Origin: Closterium sp. NIES-65 | Taxonomy: Eukaryota > Streptophyta > Zygnematophyceae > Desmidiales > Closteriaceae | Assembly: GCA_948144175.1 (NCBI GenBank) | Contig: CANXME010002106.1 | Coordinates: 248,001 to 312,000, forward strand | Reading direction: 5' to 3' | DNA: 64,000 nt | Shown: positions 43,065 through 53,965 of the stretch, piece after piece | How the letters are laid out: the number at the start of each line of letters is the position of its first letter | Position numbering within the stretch: position 1 is the first letter of the stretch | The notes under the pieces: generated by a model | The model's input: the letters and a program-made list of their open reading frames with translations, nothing else | What the model was told of the DNA's origin: nothing | Databases searched by the model: none | Made by a program: the position numbers and the translations under genes

Positions 43065-43750
43065 GACCTTGCCAAGTGGCTTATTATCTAATTGTCAATG
43101 TCACGTGTTTCTAGGAATTATAGAATGCAGTTCCAATCTTTTACATTCTTTGCTATCCTAATAGAAGAATTGTTCTTCTAATTAAGTATGTTCTTAGCCC
43201 TAGTTATGCAATTCAAAATATTGTAACCACAGGAGTAACTGAATTACCTCATGAGCACTCGTACTTGTTATTTTCAGCACCCATAAACGACTGGGGTTTA
43301 AATAGCTTTACCTCATACATTTTTTGTTACACACGTGTAACTTGGTGATAAAGTAACGCGTGTGGTTACGCCACGAGTTACTGAAATATTGTTGCCACAG
43401 GCGATGAAATGTTTCATGATCGTAAACGGCTCTAAGCCGCCTTGTTCGTCCGTCTACCACTTGAAATTGGTCACTCCGTAAATGATCCACAAGCCCAGCC
43501 CCGTTTACAAGGTACGTAGCAAACCAGCGCGAAGGGCCTTACGTAGCGATCTACATCCAATCACAGTAGATGCTCTCGATGAACAGTGCTCCAACGTTTG
43601 GTCGTTTACAAAGCTCTACAAGGCGCATGGTTTTGGGCACACAACGGCCTGAACGCCAATCCATTTACAGGGTGCAAGATAAACGAACATTCATAGTGGT
43701 AGACACTGAGGTGTGAACCCAAAACAGTCGAAACTAGAGCCAAATGTTTT
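43065..43750. other. AT-richer unique-looking sequence, nothing recognised
   Basis: Lower GC than the rest of the window. GTTTACA words recur (about 43503, 43607, 43669) as does TTACGTAGC. No long coding signal on either strand. Possibly unmodified intergenic host DNA. Confidence 0.5.
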
Positions 43751-43756
43751 GCGATG

Positions 43757-44060
43757 GGCGGCGGGAAGGGGAATCGGGCGACGGGAAAGGGGAATCAGGT
43801 CGCGGGAAAGGGGAATCGGGCGGCGGGATGGGAAATTGGGTTGCGGGAAAGGGGAATCGCGCGGCGGGAAAGGGCAACCGCGCGGCGGAAAAGGAGAATC
43901 GGGTCGCGGGAAAGGGGAATCGGGCGGCGGGATGGGAAATCGGGCTGCGGGAAAAGGGAATCGGCCGGCGGGAAAGGAGAATCGAGCGGCGGGAACCACG
44001 AATTGGGCTGCAGAAAAGGCGAATCGGACCGCTGGAAGGGCGAGTCAGGAACAAGGAAAG
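43757..44060 (+). repeat. 21-bp minisatellite, GGGAAAGGGGAATCGGGCGG
   Basis: About 14 imperfect units with substitutions such as GGGATGGGAAATTGG. Open in several frames because the unit is a multiple of three; not taken as coding. Confidence 0.85.
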
Positions 44061-44209
44061 GCGATTCGGGGATCCGTGAAGCCGTGAGGGTAGGTGTGAA
44101 CGCCTTCAATGATCTCAGACGTGGAGAATGACTACGAATTAGGAACGCAAAATAAACAATGGCACGGTTGGCGGATGACCTATTTTATAAGATGCCCCAT
44201 GGTCATTTA

Positions 44210-45137
44210 TGTTGATGGGAATTGGCCCCGCCCTCGCTTGAACGAAGCAGACTTTGCATTCGGGGGGGGCGCACAGAAGTAGTCATAGACTGCGCGCAGA
44301 TTTCGACCTCGATCTGTTCGTATAGTTCGACCTCGACGCGTCCGCAGAAAACGCAGTCGACGAGCTCGCAGAGGACGAGCTCGTAGAGGACGTGGTCGAC
44401 GAGGTCGCAGAGGATGAGCTTGTAGAGGATGCAGTCGCAGAGGATGCTGGTCAACGAGTCCGTCGAAGAGTTTGGTTCGACGGAACCTGGTCGGTAGAGG
44501 AGCTCCTCGACGAAGCCGGTATAGGAGCTCCTATACGAGGCCGGTAGAGGAGCTCCTCGACAAGACCAGTGCGCTCGTCTCTGCGAAGGCTGTTCGATGG
44601 AGCAGCATCGAACCACCCGACCGAAGCTGCTCGCCTCCGAAGGTCATATATGTGCGCGAACTTCGCCTCAGGAGATTTTCGCGAAGACGACTTGCGGAAC
44701 GACATCACGTGCTCAATGGTGCACCGTTGGCAAAACCGTCGACACGTGTTCTACCTGGCATCTGCGCAATGTGCCTGGCGACGCGTCTGTCTACCTGCAC
44801 CTACTTGGTAGGTGCGCACATGCGTAGAAGTTCACCTGCCTCTGCAGCGCTGGCAGACGGCTGCTAAACAACGTTGGCAGACTACTCGCAACGTTGGCAA
44901 GCCGCACTTCTGCTGCGCTGGCATAGTTCCCCCTGCAGAGGGCTTGCTAGGTGTTGCAATGTCATTCTAGCTATATCGAATTGCATGCCTCATTGTAATC
45001 TAATGTTCTCTCAAATGTTTAGTGAAACTCTTGCCAAACCTCTCTGTGAACACAGCAAGTAGTAAGAACGCCTGGTGCAACGCTACAATCACCCGCACAA
45101 CCCCATGCCTTCCTCCGTAGTCCACTCCCCTACTCCC
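44210..45137 (+). repeat. Diverged LTR of copia G group
   Basis: Starts TGTTGATGGGAATTGGCCCC, resembling the G LTR start. It shares CCTCGCTTG, the GTGAAACTCTTGCCAAA block near the end and CCGTAGTC-ACTCCC at the end. Internally it is rich in GTCGACGA-type words. It is followed at once by a copia pol fragment of another family. Confidence 0.6.
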
Positions 45138-45139
45138 CT

Positions 45140-46814
45140 TCTTTGAGACCTTCTCCCCTACTCCGAAGATGACCACTCTTCGGGTGCTGCTGCACGTCGC
45201 CGTTCAGCGTGACTACGAGCTTCACTCTCTTGTCTTCTTACAGGGCAGTCTGCACGAGGAGATCTGGCTGCGCTGCCCACTTGGCTTCACGAGGTTGTTT
45301 CCTGCAGGTATCCAATGGAGCCTCCGGCGGCCAGTCTATGGTCTTTGCCAAGCGCCTCGTCAGTGGCACGACACAATGAGGAAGATACTTGCAGCTCTTG
45401 GGTTTGCTCCTTCGACTGCTGACCCGTCGTTGTTTCTGTGCCCTGACACTTCGTTGCCGCCGTTTTACATCCTCGTGTACGTCGAAGACTTGGTTCTTGC
45501 CACTCCTGACAATGAGGCACTGACTCTAGTGAAGTCGAAGCTGCAGAAGAGACACACGTGCACAGAACTGGGTGAGCTGTGCAGCTATCTTGGCTTGCAG
45601 ATCATTCGAGACAGAACACGGCGCACCATCACCTTACCTAAGTCACACATGGTGCACCAGGTCCTTCAGTGCTTCCACTTCCAGTACTCCACGCCACAGT
45701 CCACTCCTCTGCCTACCGGTCATTTGCTCTCAGCTCCACCTTCGGACGAGTCCGTATAGCCGAGTGGCCCATATCCAGAGCTTGTGGGCTGCCTCATGTA
45801 CCTGATGACCTGCACTTGACCTAACCTTTCCTATCCTCTTAGCATCCTGGCACGCTACGTTGCGCCCGGGATATACCGGCAAGAGCACTGGGAGGCCGCT
45901 AAGAGGGTGCTGCGCTACTTGTGCTGTGCGTAGGGCATGGGGCTCATGCTGGGAGGATGAAGTCGAGTTGTTCTCACTGGCCACGTTGACATGTCTTGGG
46001 TTAACGACTTGGCTACACAGCGGTCGTCACAAAGTTACACTTTCAGCCTTGGCTCTTGTTTTGTTTCTTGGCGGTCTACCCGCTCATCTTCTGTTCTGAG
46101 TTCGACTTGTGAGGCTGAGATCTACGTAGGGTCCATGGCTAAGTTACGCTGGCTCACCTACCTGATGAGTGACTTGGGAGAGCGACCTAGTTCTCCTCTA
46201 GTTTTGTACGTAGACAACAAGGCCATGATCGCCTTATGACAAGAGCACAGACTGGAGCACAGAACGAAGCACATCGCTCTGCGTTACTTCCTTCCTCGAG
46301 AGTTGCAGCAGCGTGGTCAACTTCATCTTGCTTACGTGGCCACTCGGGCCAACACTGCTGATATATTCACCAAGGCACTTCAGCGTGGTGATCATCAGCG
46401 TTTCTGTACTGTTTTAGGCCTCGTGCCTACTTTGCCTCGCTTGCTCACTTTGTGACTTTGCTTGTACTGTGATCTATATACTTATACCTGCATGCTTACA
46501 CTTGCTAGATTGTGATCATTGTACTGATTGTTCCCATTTATATAACTCTGCATGTGAACTGGCCTTGTGGCCATTTGCTTGTGCTCATAGTGTGTGGTGA
46601 CTTCGTGATCCACCCTGAGCTTGCTTTGCTTTTCTTGACTGGTCTTGTAACTCCTTGTTCTCCCCCACTTTGCCTATGGGGGTGTGTCAAACTATTATTT
46701 TGTGTATGTTGTATAGCTGTAGTGCGGTAGCCTATATGGGGTACAACCCAATTAGGGTTAGCACTTGTACCAGCTTTCTCTTCAATGCATTCATTCTCGC
46801 TTAGTCTTCTGACA
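45140..46814 (+). mobile_element. Copia 3' fragment (RT, RNase H, 3' LTR), D group
   Basis: Begins inside reverse transcriptase at FETFSPTPKMTTLRVLLHVA and continues through YGLCQAPRQWHD, the region matching YVDD, RNase H (about 46000-46380) and the untranslated end. It then reaches CCCCCACTTTGCC-TATGGGGGTG and a 130-bp LTR (46685-46814, TGTCAAACTATT...TTCTGACA). 5' truncated, no target duplication found, several breaks, older than C, D and I. Confidence 0.85.
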
Positions 46815-46869
46815 CTTCTTGCGTAGATTCCAAATATGTGTTCACATCGTATAACTGGCAGAATTATGC

Positions 46870-47760
46870 TAGACACTCGTGAAAATCAAGTTCCTATTAG
46901 GATTGGCAGAGACATCTTAGAAGCTAGGCTCTGAGATTGGCGGAAGAAAATGTCGGTTGTGAAAAATGTGTCGGTGCGGTAGCCGTGGGTAAATACTCCG
47001 GTCAGTAGCGGGTTGGTCTGGGCAAGTAGGATGGCATGCAGTTGGGCTGTGGGGTGAGTGAGGGCGTCGGCAGTGTTCGATGCACCTTTTTTTCCCGTTA
47101 CGGTGTAGTGAAAATTGGAGTCCGGATAGTCCACCCACCAAATCTATCGCGGGTTTGAGATTCGGTTGGGCACAAAGGTACTGTACCGAGCGACGATATG
47201 TCCGTACTGTCATGTCTGCTCGTGCCAAATAGCACCCCCACACCCTGAATGCATGCATGATTGCCAACATTTCACGGTCATGTATCGGTTAGTTGTGCTC
47301 GGGCGTTTGAAGCTTGCGGGAGTCATACGCCATTGATCAAAGGCCGTTCCCAAAGTCCTGCAACAGTATGGTTCCAACGGAAAGGTCGCTTGCGGCAGTG
47401 AGGATCAGCGATGCGCAGAACAAGCGGCAAGCACAAAATTTGTTTCAGGGCAAAGAATGCAACTTGCTCTCCCAACCCCCCCACCCCCCCCCCAACCCCA
47501 CCCCCCCACTGTACTCAACCCCCTTCCTCAGCAAGTCAGTTAGCGGGGTAGTCAGCTTCGCCATGTCAGGGATGAACCAATGCACGTAATTGACCAACCC
47601 CAAAAAACTCTGCAATTGTTGCGATATTTTCGGGTATATTTTCATGCCCTTGGCCGAAAATATGTGGCCGAAAATCTCCAGTCTGTCCTGTAAATCACAC
47701 TTAGAAGCTTTAGTGAGGAGTCTGTTTTCGGCCGTGATTGGCAACAACTTAACTTACTGT
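46870..47760 (-). mobile_element. Decayed gypsy fragment (RT end and RNase H)
   Basis: Minus-strand Ty3-type pol remnant. The block around SKCDLQDRLEIFGHIFSAKG and FLGLVNYVHWFIPDMAKLT (about 47680-47540) is the end of reverse transcriptase; a connection segment and RNase H traces (HAFRVWGCYLARADMTV, about 47250) follow to the left. It is a different gypsy lineage from E and H. Several breaks and no LTR. Confidence 0.75.
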
Positions 47761-47905
47761 TAGACTAGACAACGGGTGATTGCAGTGTGCGAGTTAACGG
47801 CAACAACATTGCCTTACCTCGCTGGAGCTCGCCATAGTCTTCGTCAGTTCGAATCAATGCCATCATGAGGAAACTCGCCGTAGCGATAGGAGCTAACGCG
47901 TACCT

Positions 47906-48484
47906 TGAGTCGCTGAAGCTGGTCAGCTGCGTGGACGCTAACGACGCGGGCAAAAAGCATAATGGGACGAGCACGGGCGGCTATGTGTTCGTCTACGGGG
48001 GGGGCGCAGTCTCCTGGTCGAGCCAGCGCATCAAGTACGCGACGCTGTCGTCGACCGAGTCTGAGTACGTCGCGGCCACTGAAGCTGGCAAGGAGGGACG
48101 TCGCTTTCGCTTCCTCCTTGCAGAGTTCTGTCAGCTGGATGCCGGAACGCCGACCGTCCTTCGCGTGGACAACAAGTCGGCCATCACGGTCGCCGAGGGC
48201 TTGGGTTGATGGGCAACCTTAAGAGCATGGAGCGGTGACAAGCTTGGTTGCAGCACATGGTGAAGCGCGGGAAATTCCCGCTGAAGTACATCCTGACCAC
48301 TGAGTAGTCGGCAGACTTCCAGATGAAGGCGCTGCACTACCTGGCCTTCAACCGCTGCTCCGTTGCAATCGGCCAAGTGCGTCTGGCTGATGTGGGCAAC
48401 GGCAATGACAACGTGCAGCAGTAGGTGCCATGCCCTCTTGCATGGCTGGTGCGGTGACCAGCGTGCTGTGTGTCGGGTGCACGC
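47906..48484 (+). mobile_element. Copia G-family RNase H end
   Basis: Plus-strand fragment with ESLKLVSCVDANDAGKKHNG, GGYVFVYGGGAVSWSSQRIK, SSTESEYVAATEAGKEGR and a NDNVQQ end at about 48422, followed by the untranslated tail (GTGCCATGCCCTCTTGCATG). It matches copia G at 40440-41030. It continues past the solo LTR at 48485-48850 to the G-type LTR at 48924. Confidence 0.85.
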
Positions 48485-48850
48485 TGTGAGGATCTAGGAT
48501 CGAGCTCAGAAAAGAGAATGTGAATTGAATCACCTGGGTACAACACGAGGCTATATATAGTCTCGACACAAGGTCAGTTACCCAGGTGTTACGCGAATGT
48601 TCTAAGGGTCGCAAAGCGTCCCGAACAGAACCTTCCCAAACTCAGTAGAAAGCAATTCGGTGGAAACCGAATAGGCTTGAGTTCGGTACATGTAACCTGG
48701 TTCGGTGTTATAACTATAATATAATATAGGAATGCACCTAACCTAGGAAATCAAGCATATCTATGCATGATAAATAAAGCCCAAGCTATTAATAGCATAA
48801 TAAAGTCTAGGCAAGCTAGCAAAGCCAGCATAAGCCGTTGTACTCTCACA
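48485..48850 (-). repeat. Solo LTR of gypsy E/H family
   Basis: 366 bp. On the plus strand it starts TGTGAGGATCTAGGATC and ends GTTGTACTCTCACA. Target duplication CACGC on both sides (48480-48484, 48851-48855). It lies in the 3' untranslated part of a copia G-family copy. It formed by recombination between the two LTRs of a former element. Confidence 0.9.
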
Positions 48851-48923
48851 CACGCCGACAAGCTATTCTTCGAGTAGTACTATCGCATGGGCTGGGGGCC
48901 CAAGCGTGAACGCGGGAGGGGAG

Positions 48924-49835
48924 TGTCAACAGGATTTGTGTGGGCCCCATCCTCGCTTGGGCGGAGCCGGACTCGTGGTCGGGTGGACGGGGGAGGTGCA
49001 GCCGACCTGCAGCAGTGGGCGAGCTGGTCGATGGGGCCGGTTGACCTGCATGGGGGCCACTGCAAGGGGCGCCGACTTCTGGGCGCCGAGTTTTGGTGGT
49101 CGACGAAGGGGGCGTCGTCGACCTGGATAGGGGAGCTGGGCGCCAAGTAGCAGGGCACCGAGCAAGATGGCGCCGAGCCAGTGGGTCGACCTGGGAGGAC
49201 GCTGGGCGTCGACCAGCTGGCACCGACCTTGGGGACGCCGGTCACGGGTGATCGGCGACTGACACGGTTGGCCAACCAAGTATGGTTGCTTGGTCGACCG
49301 GGATACCCGGGCAACGTGTGCAAAGGTCGCCGGGGTGGTTTATGCGAGGCTGACCTCGGAAGTGGTTCCCCGAGGTCGACGTGGCTGGTGGGCGCAGTCG
49401 CTGGCGTGGATTCGACCTGGACGTCTGCGCTGTGCACCAACCAGTTGCGCTCACCTGCGGAGCAGGTGCACCGTTGTCCTGCGGGTGCAACGCTGTTTAG
49501 CCGATTTACTGCAGCGTTGGCACACCGTGGACTTGCAATGTTGGTGAACCGCTACTCTGCAACGCTGGAGCGGTGCGAGCTCTGCTGCGTTGGATCGTGG
49601 TCGACCATGCAGCGCTGGAGGTCGACCTGTAGCCTAGCTAGCTCTGATGTAGTCTGTGTTGCCAATGTTGTTGCACCATTGTTGTGAACTTTTGCTAGTG
49701 AAACTCTTGCCGAATTCCCCGTAAACCAGCAAGTAGTGCAAACACAAGAAAACGACTAAGGAACGAACGCAGAAATCAACCGAGCATCCGTGCCTAGCCC
49801 GTAGTCTAGCTCCCATTGCTAGAGTTATCTCTGCA
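48924..49835 (+). repeat. LTR of copia G group with element sequence on both sides
   Basis: 912 bp, TGTCAACAGGAT...TATCTCTGCA, preceded by the purine tract CGGGAGGGGAG. Upstream is the RNase H end of a G-type element. Downstream, after the coding-free element, come a G-type primer-site region and gag start (51444-51590). It is shorter than the G LTR and lacks most of the 16-bp array. Confidence 0.8.
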
Positions 49836-50014
49836 TGTTGAGAGAGTGATGAGAACAAGGAGCCATAGCTAGGTAAGCCCTAGCTAGGCAAGAGAAAGTT
49901 TAGGCAAAAAAGGAGGGTTTTACTAGCAGCAGTTGGGATACATATAGCAAACCCTAGTTGGGTTGTACCCGCTATAGAGCACCCCACTACAGGCTAGACA
50001 ATAACATTCTGACA
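49836..50014 (-). repeat. 3' LTR of the coding-free element
   Basis: 179 bp, TGTTGAGAGAGTG...CATTCTGACA on the plus strand. Confidence 0.9.
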
Positions 50015-50619
50015 CGCCCCCATAGCCAAAGTGGGGTGTAATAAGTACAATGAGCAAGCAGGCATAGAGTAGGAGTTCACAATAGCGAGCAAAGCTAGAG
50101 TTAATCACAACGGGCAAGTGAGGAGGAGGAACTGTGGAGGGAGAGAAGATGGGAGGCAACGACTGAAGCTACAGAGGCACGGGCACAGGAGCGGCTTACT
50201 CAGTGGCTACCGAATCAAGGGCGACGGACTACTGGAGTAACTGGCTCGTGGCTATAGACGAGCAGCAGGAGCAACGGACCCACTGGCGACTGGTACAACA
50301 GGCTCACTGGCTACCGAAGCAAGGGCGACGGACTACAAGGGCTGCAGGCGACACGACAGCTACCTTCACACAACCTCCTCCAATTGCCCCACACCCTCGA
50401 CACACACCCCCTGCTCAAACCCTAGCTCCACTCCCACGGCATCCCCCTTAAACCCTAAACCCCAGGCTCCCACACATCCACCCCCCTCAGCGTCAGCTGC
50501 AGCAGTGGGAGACAAAGGAGGAGGAGGATTAGGGGACGACGCACACAACCGACACCCCCACAACTGCCACCCCCACAACTGCCACCCCCACACTCCTCAC
50601 CCCCAAACACTAAAACGGG

Positions 50620-51130
50620 TGGGACGGGGCAGGAGCGCGGGGGACGGCTAGGGGGGAGGGGGCGGGGGAGGGGGGGGGGGGGGGGGGGGGGGGGCGCTCC
50701 GCAGGGCGCCGTGACGGACGGGCAGGGGGGGGCGCGCGGCTCCCCAGGGCGCCGTGACGAAAGGGCGGGGGGCCGCGCGGGCTCCCCAGGGCACCGCGAC
50801 GAGCAGAGCGGGGGCCGCGCGGGCTCCCCTGGGCGTCACGACGAGCATAGCGGGGGTCGCGCGTGCTCCCCAGGGCGTCGCGATGAGCAGAGCGGGGGCC
50901 GCATGTGCTCCCCAGGGCGCCGCGACGAGCTGGGCGGGGGCCGCGCGTGCTCCCTAGGGCGCCGCGACGAGCAGAGCGGGGGCCGCGCGTGCTCCCCCGG
51001 GCACCGCGACGAGCTGGGCGGGGGCCGCGCGTGCTCCCCAGGGCGCCGCGACGAGCAAGGTGAGGGCCGCGCGGGCTCCCCAGGGCGCCGCGACGGAACA
51101 GCGGGGGGCGGCGCGTCAGGAAAGAAAAGG
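50620..51130 (-). repeat. GC-rich leader array of the coding-free element
   Basis: About ten units of 45 bp or so (GCGCGTGCTCCCCAGGGCGC, CGCGACGAGC-GGGCGGGGGC). A run of more than 25 G at about 50668-50694 marks its left end. Confidence 0.8.
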
Positions 51131-51259
51131 GCAAAACGCCCCGGGGCGCGCGCCAGAGTTGAAAAATGCGTCGCACGCCACGAGGCGTGCGACAGATTCG
51201 AGTAGCAGTGGAAGCAGTAGGGGTGCCCACAGGCCAAGAGCGTAACCGCTCTGATTCCA

Positions 51260-51438
51260 TGTTGAGAGAGTGATGAGAACAAGGAGCCATAGCTAGGTAA
51301 GCCCTAGCTAGGCAAGAGAAAGTTTAGGCAAAAAAGGAGGGTTTTATTAGCAGCAGTTGGGATACATATAGCAAACCCTAGTTGGGTTGTACCCGCTATA
51401 GAGCACCCCACTACAGGCTAGACAATAACATTCTGACA
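51260..51438 (-). repeat. 5' LTR of the coding-free element
   Basis: 179 bp; differs from the left LTR at one base by eye; followed by CTGCA. Confidence 0.9.
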
Positions 51439-51443
51439 CTGCA

Positions 51444-51590
51444 TGGTGCAGTGAGCGTGGACGGCACCGCGATGTAGTTTTTCAGTCTAGCAAACTTTTG
51501 CACTTATCTATTGTGTTCATCGGCTGGCAGTTGTGCATTAGTCACCATGGTAGGCGCCGTAGGTGACGCAGGGGTGGTGGACACCCTACA
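51444..51590 (+). mobile_element. Copia G-family leader and gag start
   Basis: TGGTGCAGTGAGCG resembles the sequence after the G 5' LTR (TGGTGAGGTGAGCG). Further on, GTAGGTGACGCAGGGGTGGT and GGACACC match the start of G gag at about 35840-35870. It is cut at 51590 by gypsy H. Confidence 0.65.
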
Positions 51591-51957
51591 TGAGGGTATA
51601 GGATCAAGCTCAGACTAGTGAGTTTGAATTGAATGATCATCTGGGTACAACACGAGGCTATATATAGGCTCGACACAAGGCCCAGTAACCAGGTGTTACA
51701 TGAAGGTTCCGAGGGTCGCGAAGCGTTCCGGACAGACCCTTCCCGAATTCGGTAGAAGGCAATTTGGTGGCAACCAAAAAGCCCAGAATTCGGTGCACGC
51801 AACGTAGCTCGGTGCTATAACTATTATAAAATATAGGAAAGCCCCTACCTTAGGAAATCAAGCATTTCATGCATGCATAAAATAAACCTATGCTAGAAAT
51901 AGCATAATAAAGTCTAGGCAAGCAAGCATAGCTGGCTTAAGCCGTCGTACTCTCATA
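51591..51957 (-). repeat. 3' LTR of gypsy H
   Basis: 367 bp. Plus-strand start TGAGGGTATAGGATC, end CGTCGTACTCTCATA, next to purine-tract complement CGTCCCCCCCTC. Same family as the E LTRs with a TATATA word at about 51660. Confidence 0.85.
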
Positions 51958-51969
51958 CGTCCCCCCCTC

Positions 51970-53828
51970 AAAGCTGGGTGGCGTGAGATACACCCTGCTT
52001 GACAAGAGAGTCCTTGAGAGCACGGCGTGCGTTGCCCATATCAGCTTCTGCAACCCAGCTGTCCTTAGTGAGGTCATATCCCTTCCAGCATATCAGGAAC
52101 TCGAGGGTCTTGCCGCCGCGGTGCCGATTAGTGAGAACGCACTCCACTTCATACTCCGGTTCATCCTGTATGAGAACAGGTGGTGATGGTGGTAGCTGCC
52201 GTCCCTAGAACCGTTGGTTGGGGTCCTTGTAGGGCTTCAGTAGCTGAACATGGGAAGCGTTGTGAAGCTTCCACGTAGTAGGTAAGCGCAAGCGGAATGT
52301 TACGGGTGTCACGTGTGCCTCAACGAGAAAAGGACCACAGAAGCGAGGCCAGAGTTTGGATGGGAGGTGAGATAGGATCAAGAAGCACCTGATCTCCGAC
52401 TGCTACTGAGTGATCTCATCGTTGGCAATTGGCATACTTCTTTTGGGAGGTCTACATCGTGGTGAATCGTCTCTGAGTCTTCTCCCATAGCTGCTGCATG
52501 GTGGTGACAAAGTCATGTGCGGCTTGGACGTGTGCCGGTGTGGTTGGCTGCTGTGGTGTAAGTGCTTCCCGCTCGTAACACAGGAAGAACAAAGTTTTCC
52601 CTGTAGCCGCATGTGACGCGTTGTTGTAAGCAAACTCTAGGGTTGGTAACTGTGTGTCCCAGTGGGCTGACGTCGTCCTTGCAAGCTGTGCGCAGTAACT
52701 ATTCAACCACATGATTGAGTCACTCAGTCTGTCCGTCAGTCTGTGGGTGGTATGCTGAGGACATTGAAAGTTTAGTCCCCAATAATCCCATGAGTTCCTT
52801 CCAGAACTTTGCTCGTGAATTTGGGGGTCTCCATCAGAGATGAGTATAGCGGGGATGTCGTGGATGGTGATGATGCGGTTGAAGAAGAGGCGAGCACTTG
52901 CTTCAGCTGTGGTTGTGGCGTTGGTCGGTATGAAGTGACCCATTTTGGAGAACTTATCGATCACTACGAGGATGGAATCGTGCCCCCGTGAGGTCGAAGG
53001 GAGTCCTGTGATGAAGTCGAGGCTAACGACCTGCCATGGCTGCTCCGGTACGGGTAGAGGCTGAAGTAACCCTGCTTTATTCTGCTTGCTGCTCTTCATC
53101 CGCTAGCATGTGTTGCAAGAGGTGACGAAATGCTGCACGTTTGTTGCCATCACGGACTAGTATTAATACTTCGCTATTCCCGCTAACGTCTTGTTGCTCC
53201 CGAAATGTCCCGCGTAAGGTACGTCGTGAAACTCCTCCAATAGAATTTACGGTAGCGAGGCGTAATTCGACGAAGTATCCATGTTGGAATCGACCCTTGA
53301 GCAGAGGGTTCATCCCGTCGAGCTGGATGCCTGCTACATAACCGGGGCGGCTCAATGCGTCTTCCTTGTTGTGTAGCCCGGGCTTGTAGACGATGTCGCA
53401 GTGAAACTGAGTTTCCAGGAAGTCCACCCACCGCACATGTCGTCTTGAGAGCGTCGGCTGCGACTTTAGGTATTTGAGACTGCAGTGGTCAGTATGAAGT
53501 ATGGTCTTGGCTCCCTCTAGGTAACACCTCCACGCCTTGAAGGCTACAATTATAGCTAAGGCTTCCTTGTCATGGATGGGGTAGTTCAGTTCTGCTCTGT
53601 GTAGCTTTTTTTTTACTGAGGTAGGCGATAGGCTGTAAACTGTTCCCGTGATCCTGCATCAGTACTGCTCCGACTGCCTGGTCACTAGCGTCTACTTCCA
53701 CTACGTAGTCCTTATCCAGATCTAGTAGGATGAGTACTGGCGCTGTGGTCAGTGCTGTTTGTAGCTGCTCCATGGCTTGCTGATGAGGAGTATCACATCT
53801 AAAGGGTGTATCCTTTTTCAGTAGGTCG
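51970..53828 (-). pseudogene. Gypsy H pol, 3' part (RNase H, integrase, chromodomain)
   Basis: Minus strand. RNase H has EVDASDQAVGAVLMQDHG and IAYLSKK at about 53700-53600. Integrase includes MKSSKQNKAGLLQPLPVPEQ (about 53100-53040), the catalytic DFITGLPSTSRGHDSILVVI region and an AYHPQTDEQ-like region down to about 52460. The chromodomain segment lies at about 52190-51990. High similarity to gypsy E throughout; several breaks. Confidence 0.8.
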
Positions 53829-53833
53829 GTCAA

Positions 53834-53965
53834 TGTTGGAATAACTGAACAGGAATGAATGAACTAGCAGTGAAAAGAGTACAAGTACCTAGCCCTAGAA
53901 TTGTGTACCCCCTATAGGCTAACCCACTGTAGCCTAAACTAACACAACATATATAATGTTTGACA
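53834..53965 (-). repeat. 3' LTR of copia I
   Basis: 132 bp, plus-strand TGTTGGAATAAC...AATGTTTGACA, followed by the complement of the polypurine region (CACCCCCATAGGCAAAGTGG). Confidence 0.92.

Larger units (their letters stand above)
49836..51438 (-). mobile_element. Complete coding-free LTR element (non-autonomous copia type)
   Basis: 1603 bp with 179-bp LTRs that differ at one base by eye, and target duplication CTGCA (49831-49835, 51439-51443). The interior has a polypurine region next to the left LTR (complement of CCCCCATAGCCAAAGTGGGG, near 50017) and a minus-strand primer site TGGAATCAGAGCGG next to the right LTR. Between them is only non-coding sequence, including CA-rich and GC-rich repeats. 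It carries the cis signals for reverse transcription but no gag or pol, so it must have used proteins of a relative, probably of the F/J type whose LTRs it resembles. Very young. Confidence 0.85.

Noticed and set aside
43757-44131. Overlapping Arg/Gly-rich reading frames
   Set aside because: All arise from the 21-bp minisatellite, whose unit is a multiple of three and so stays open in several frames.
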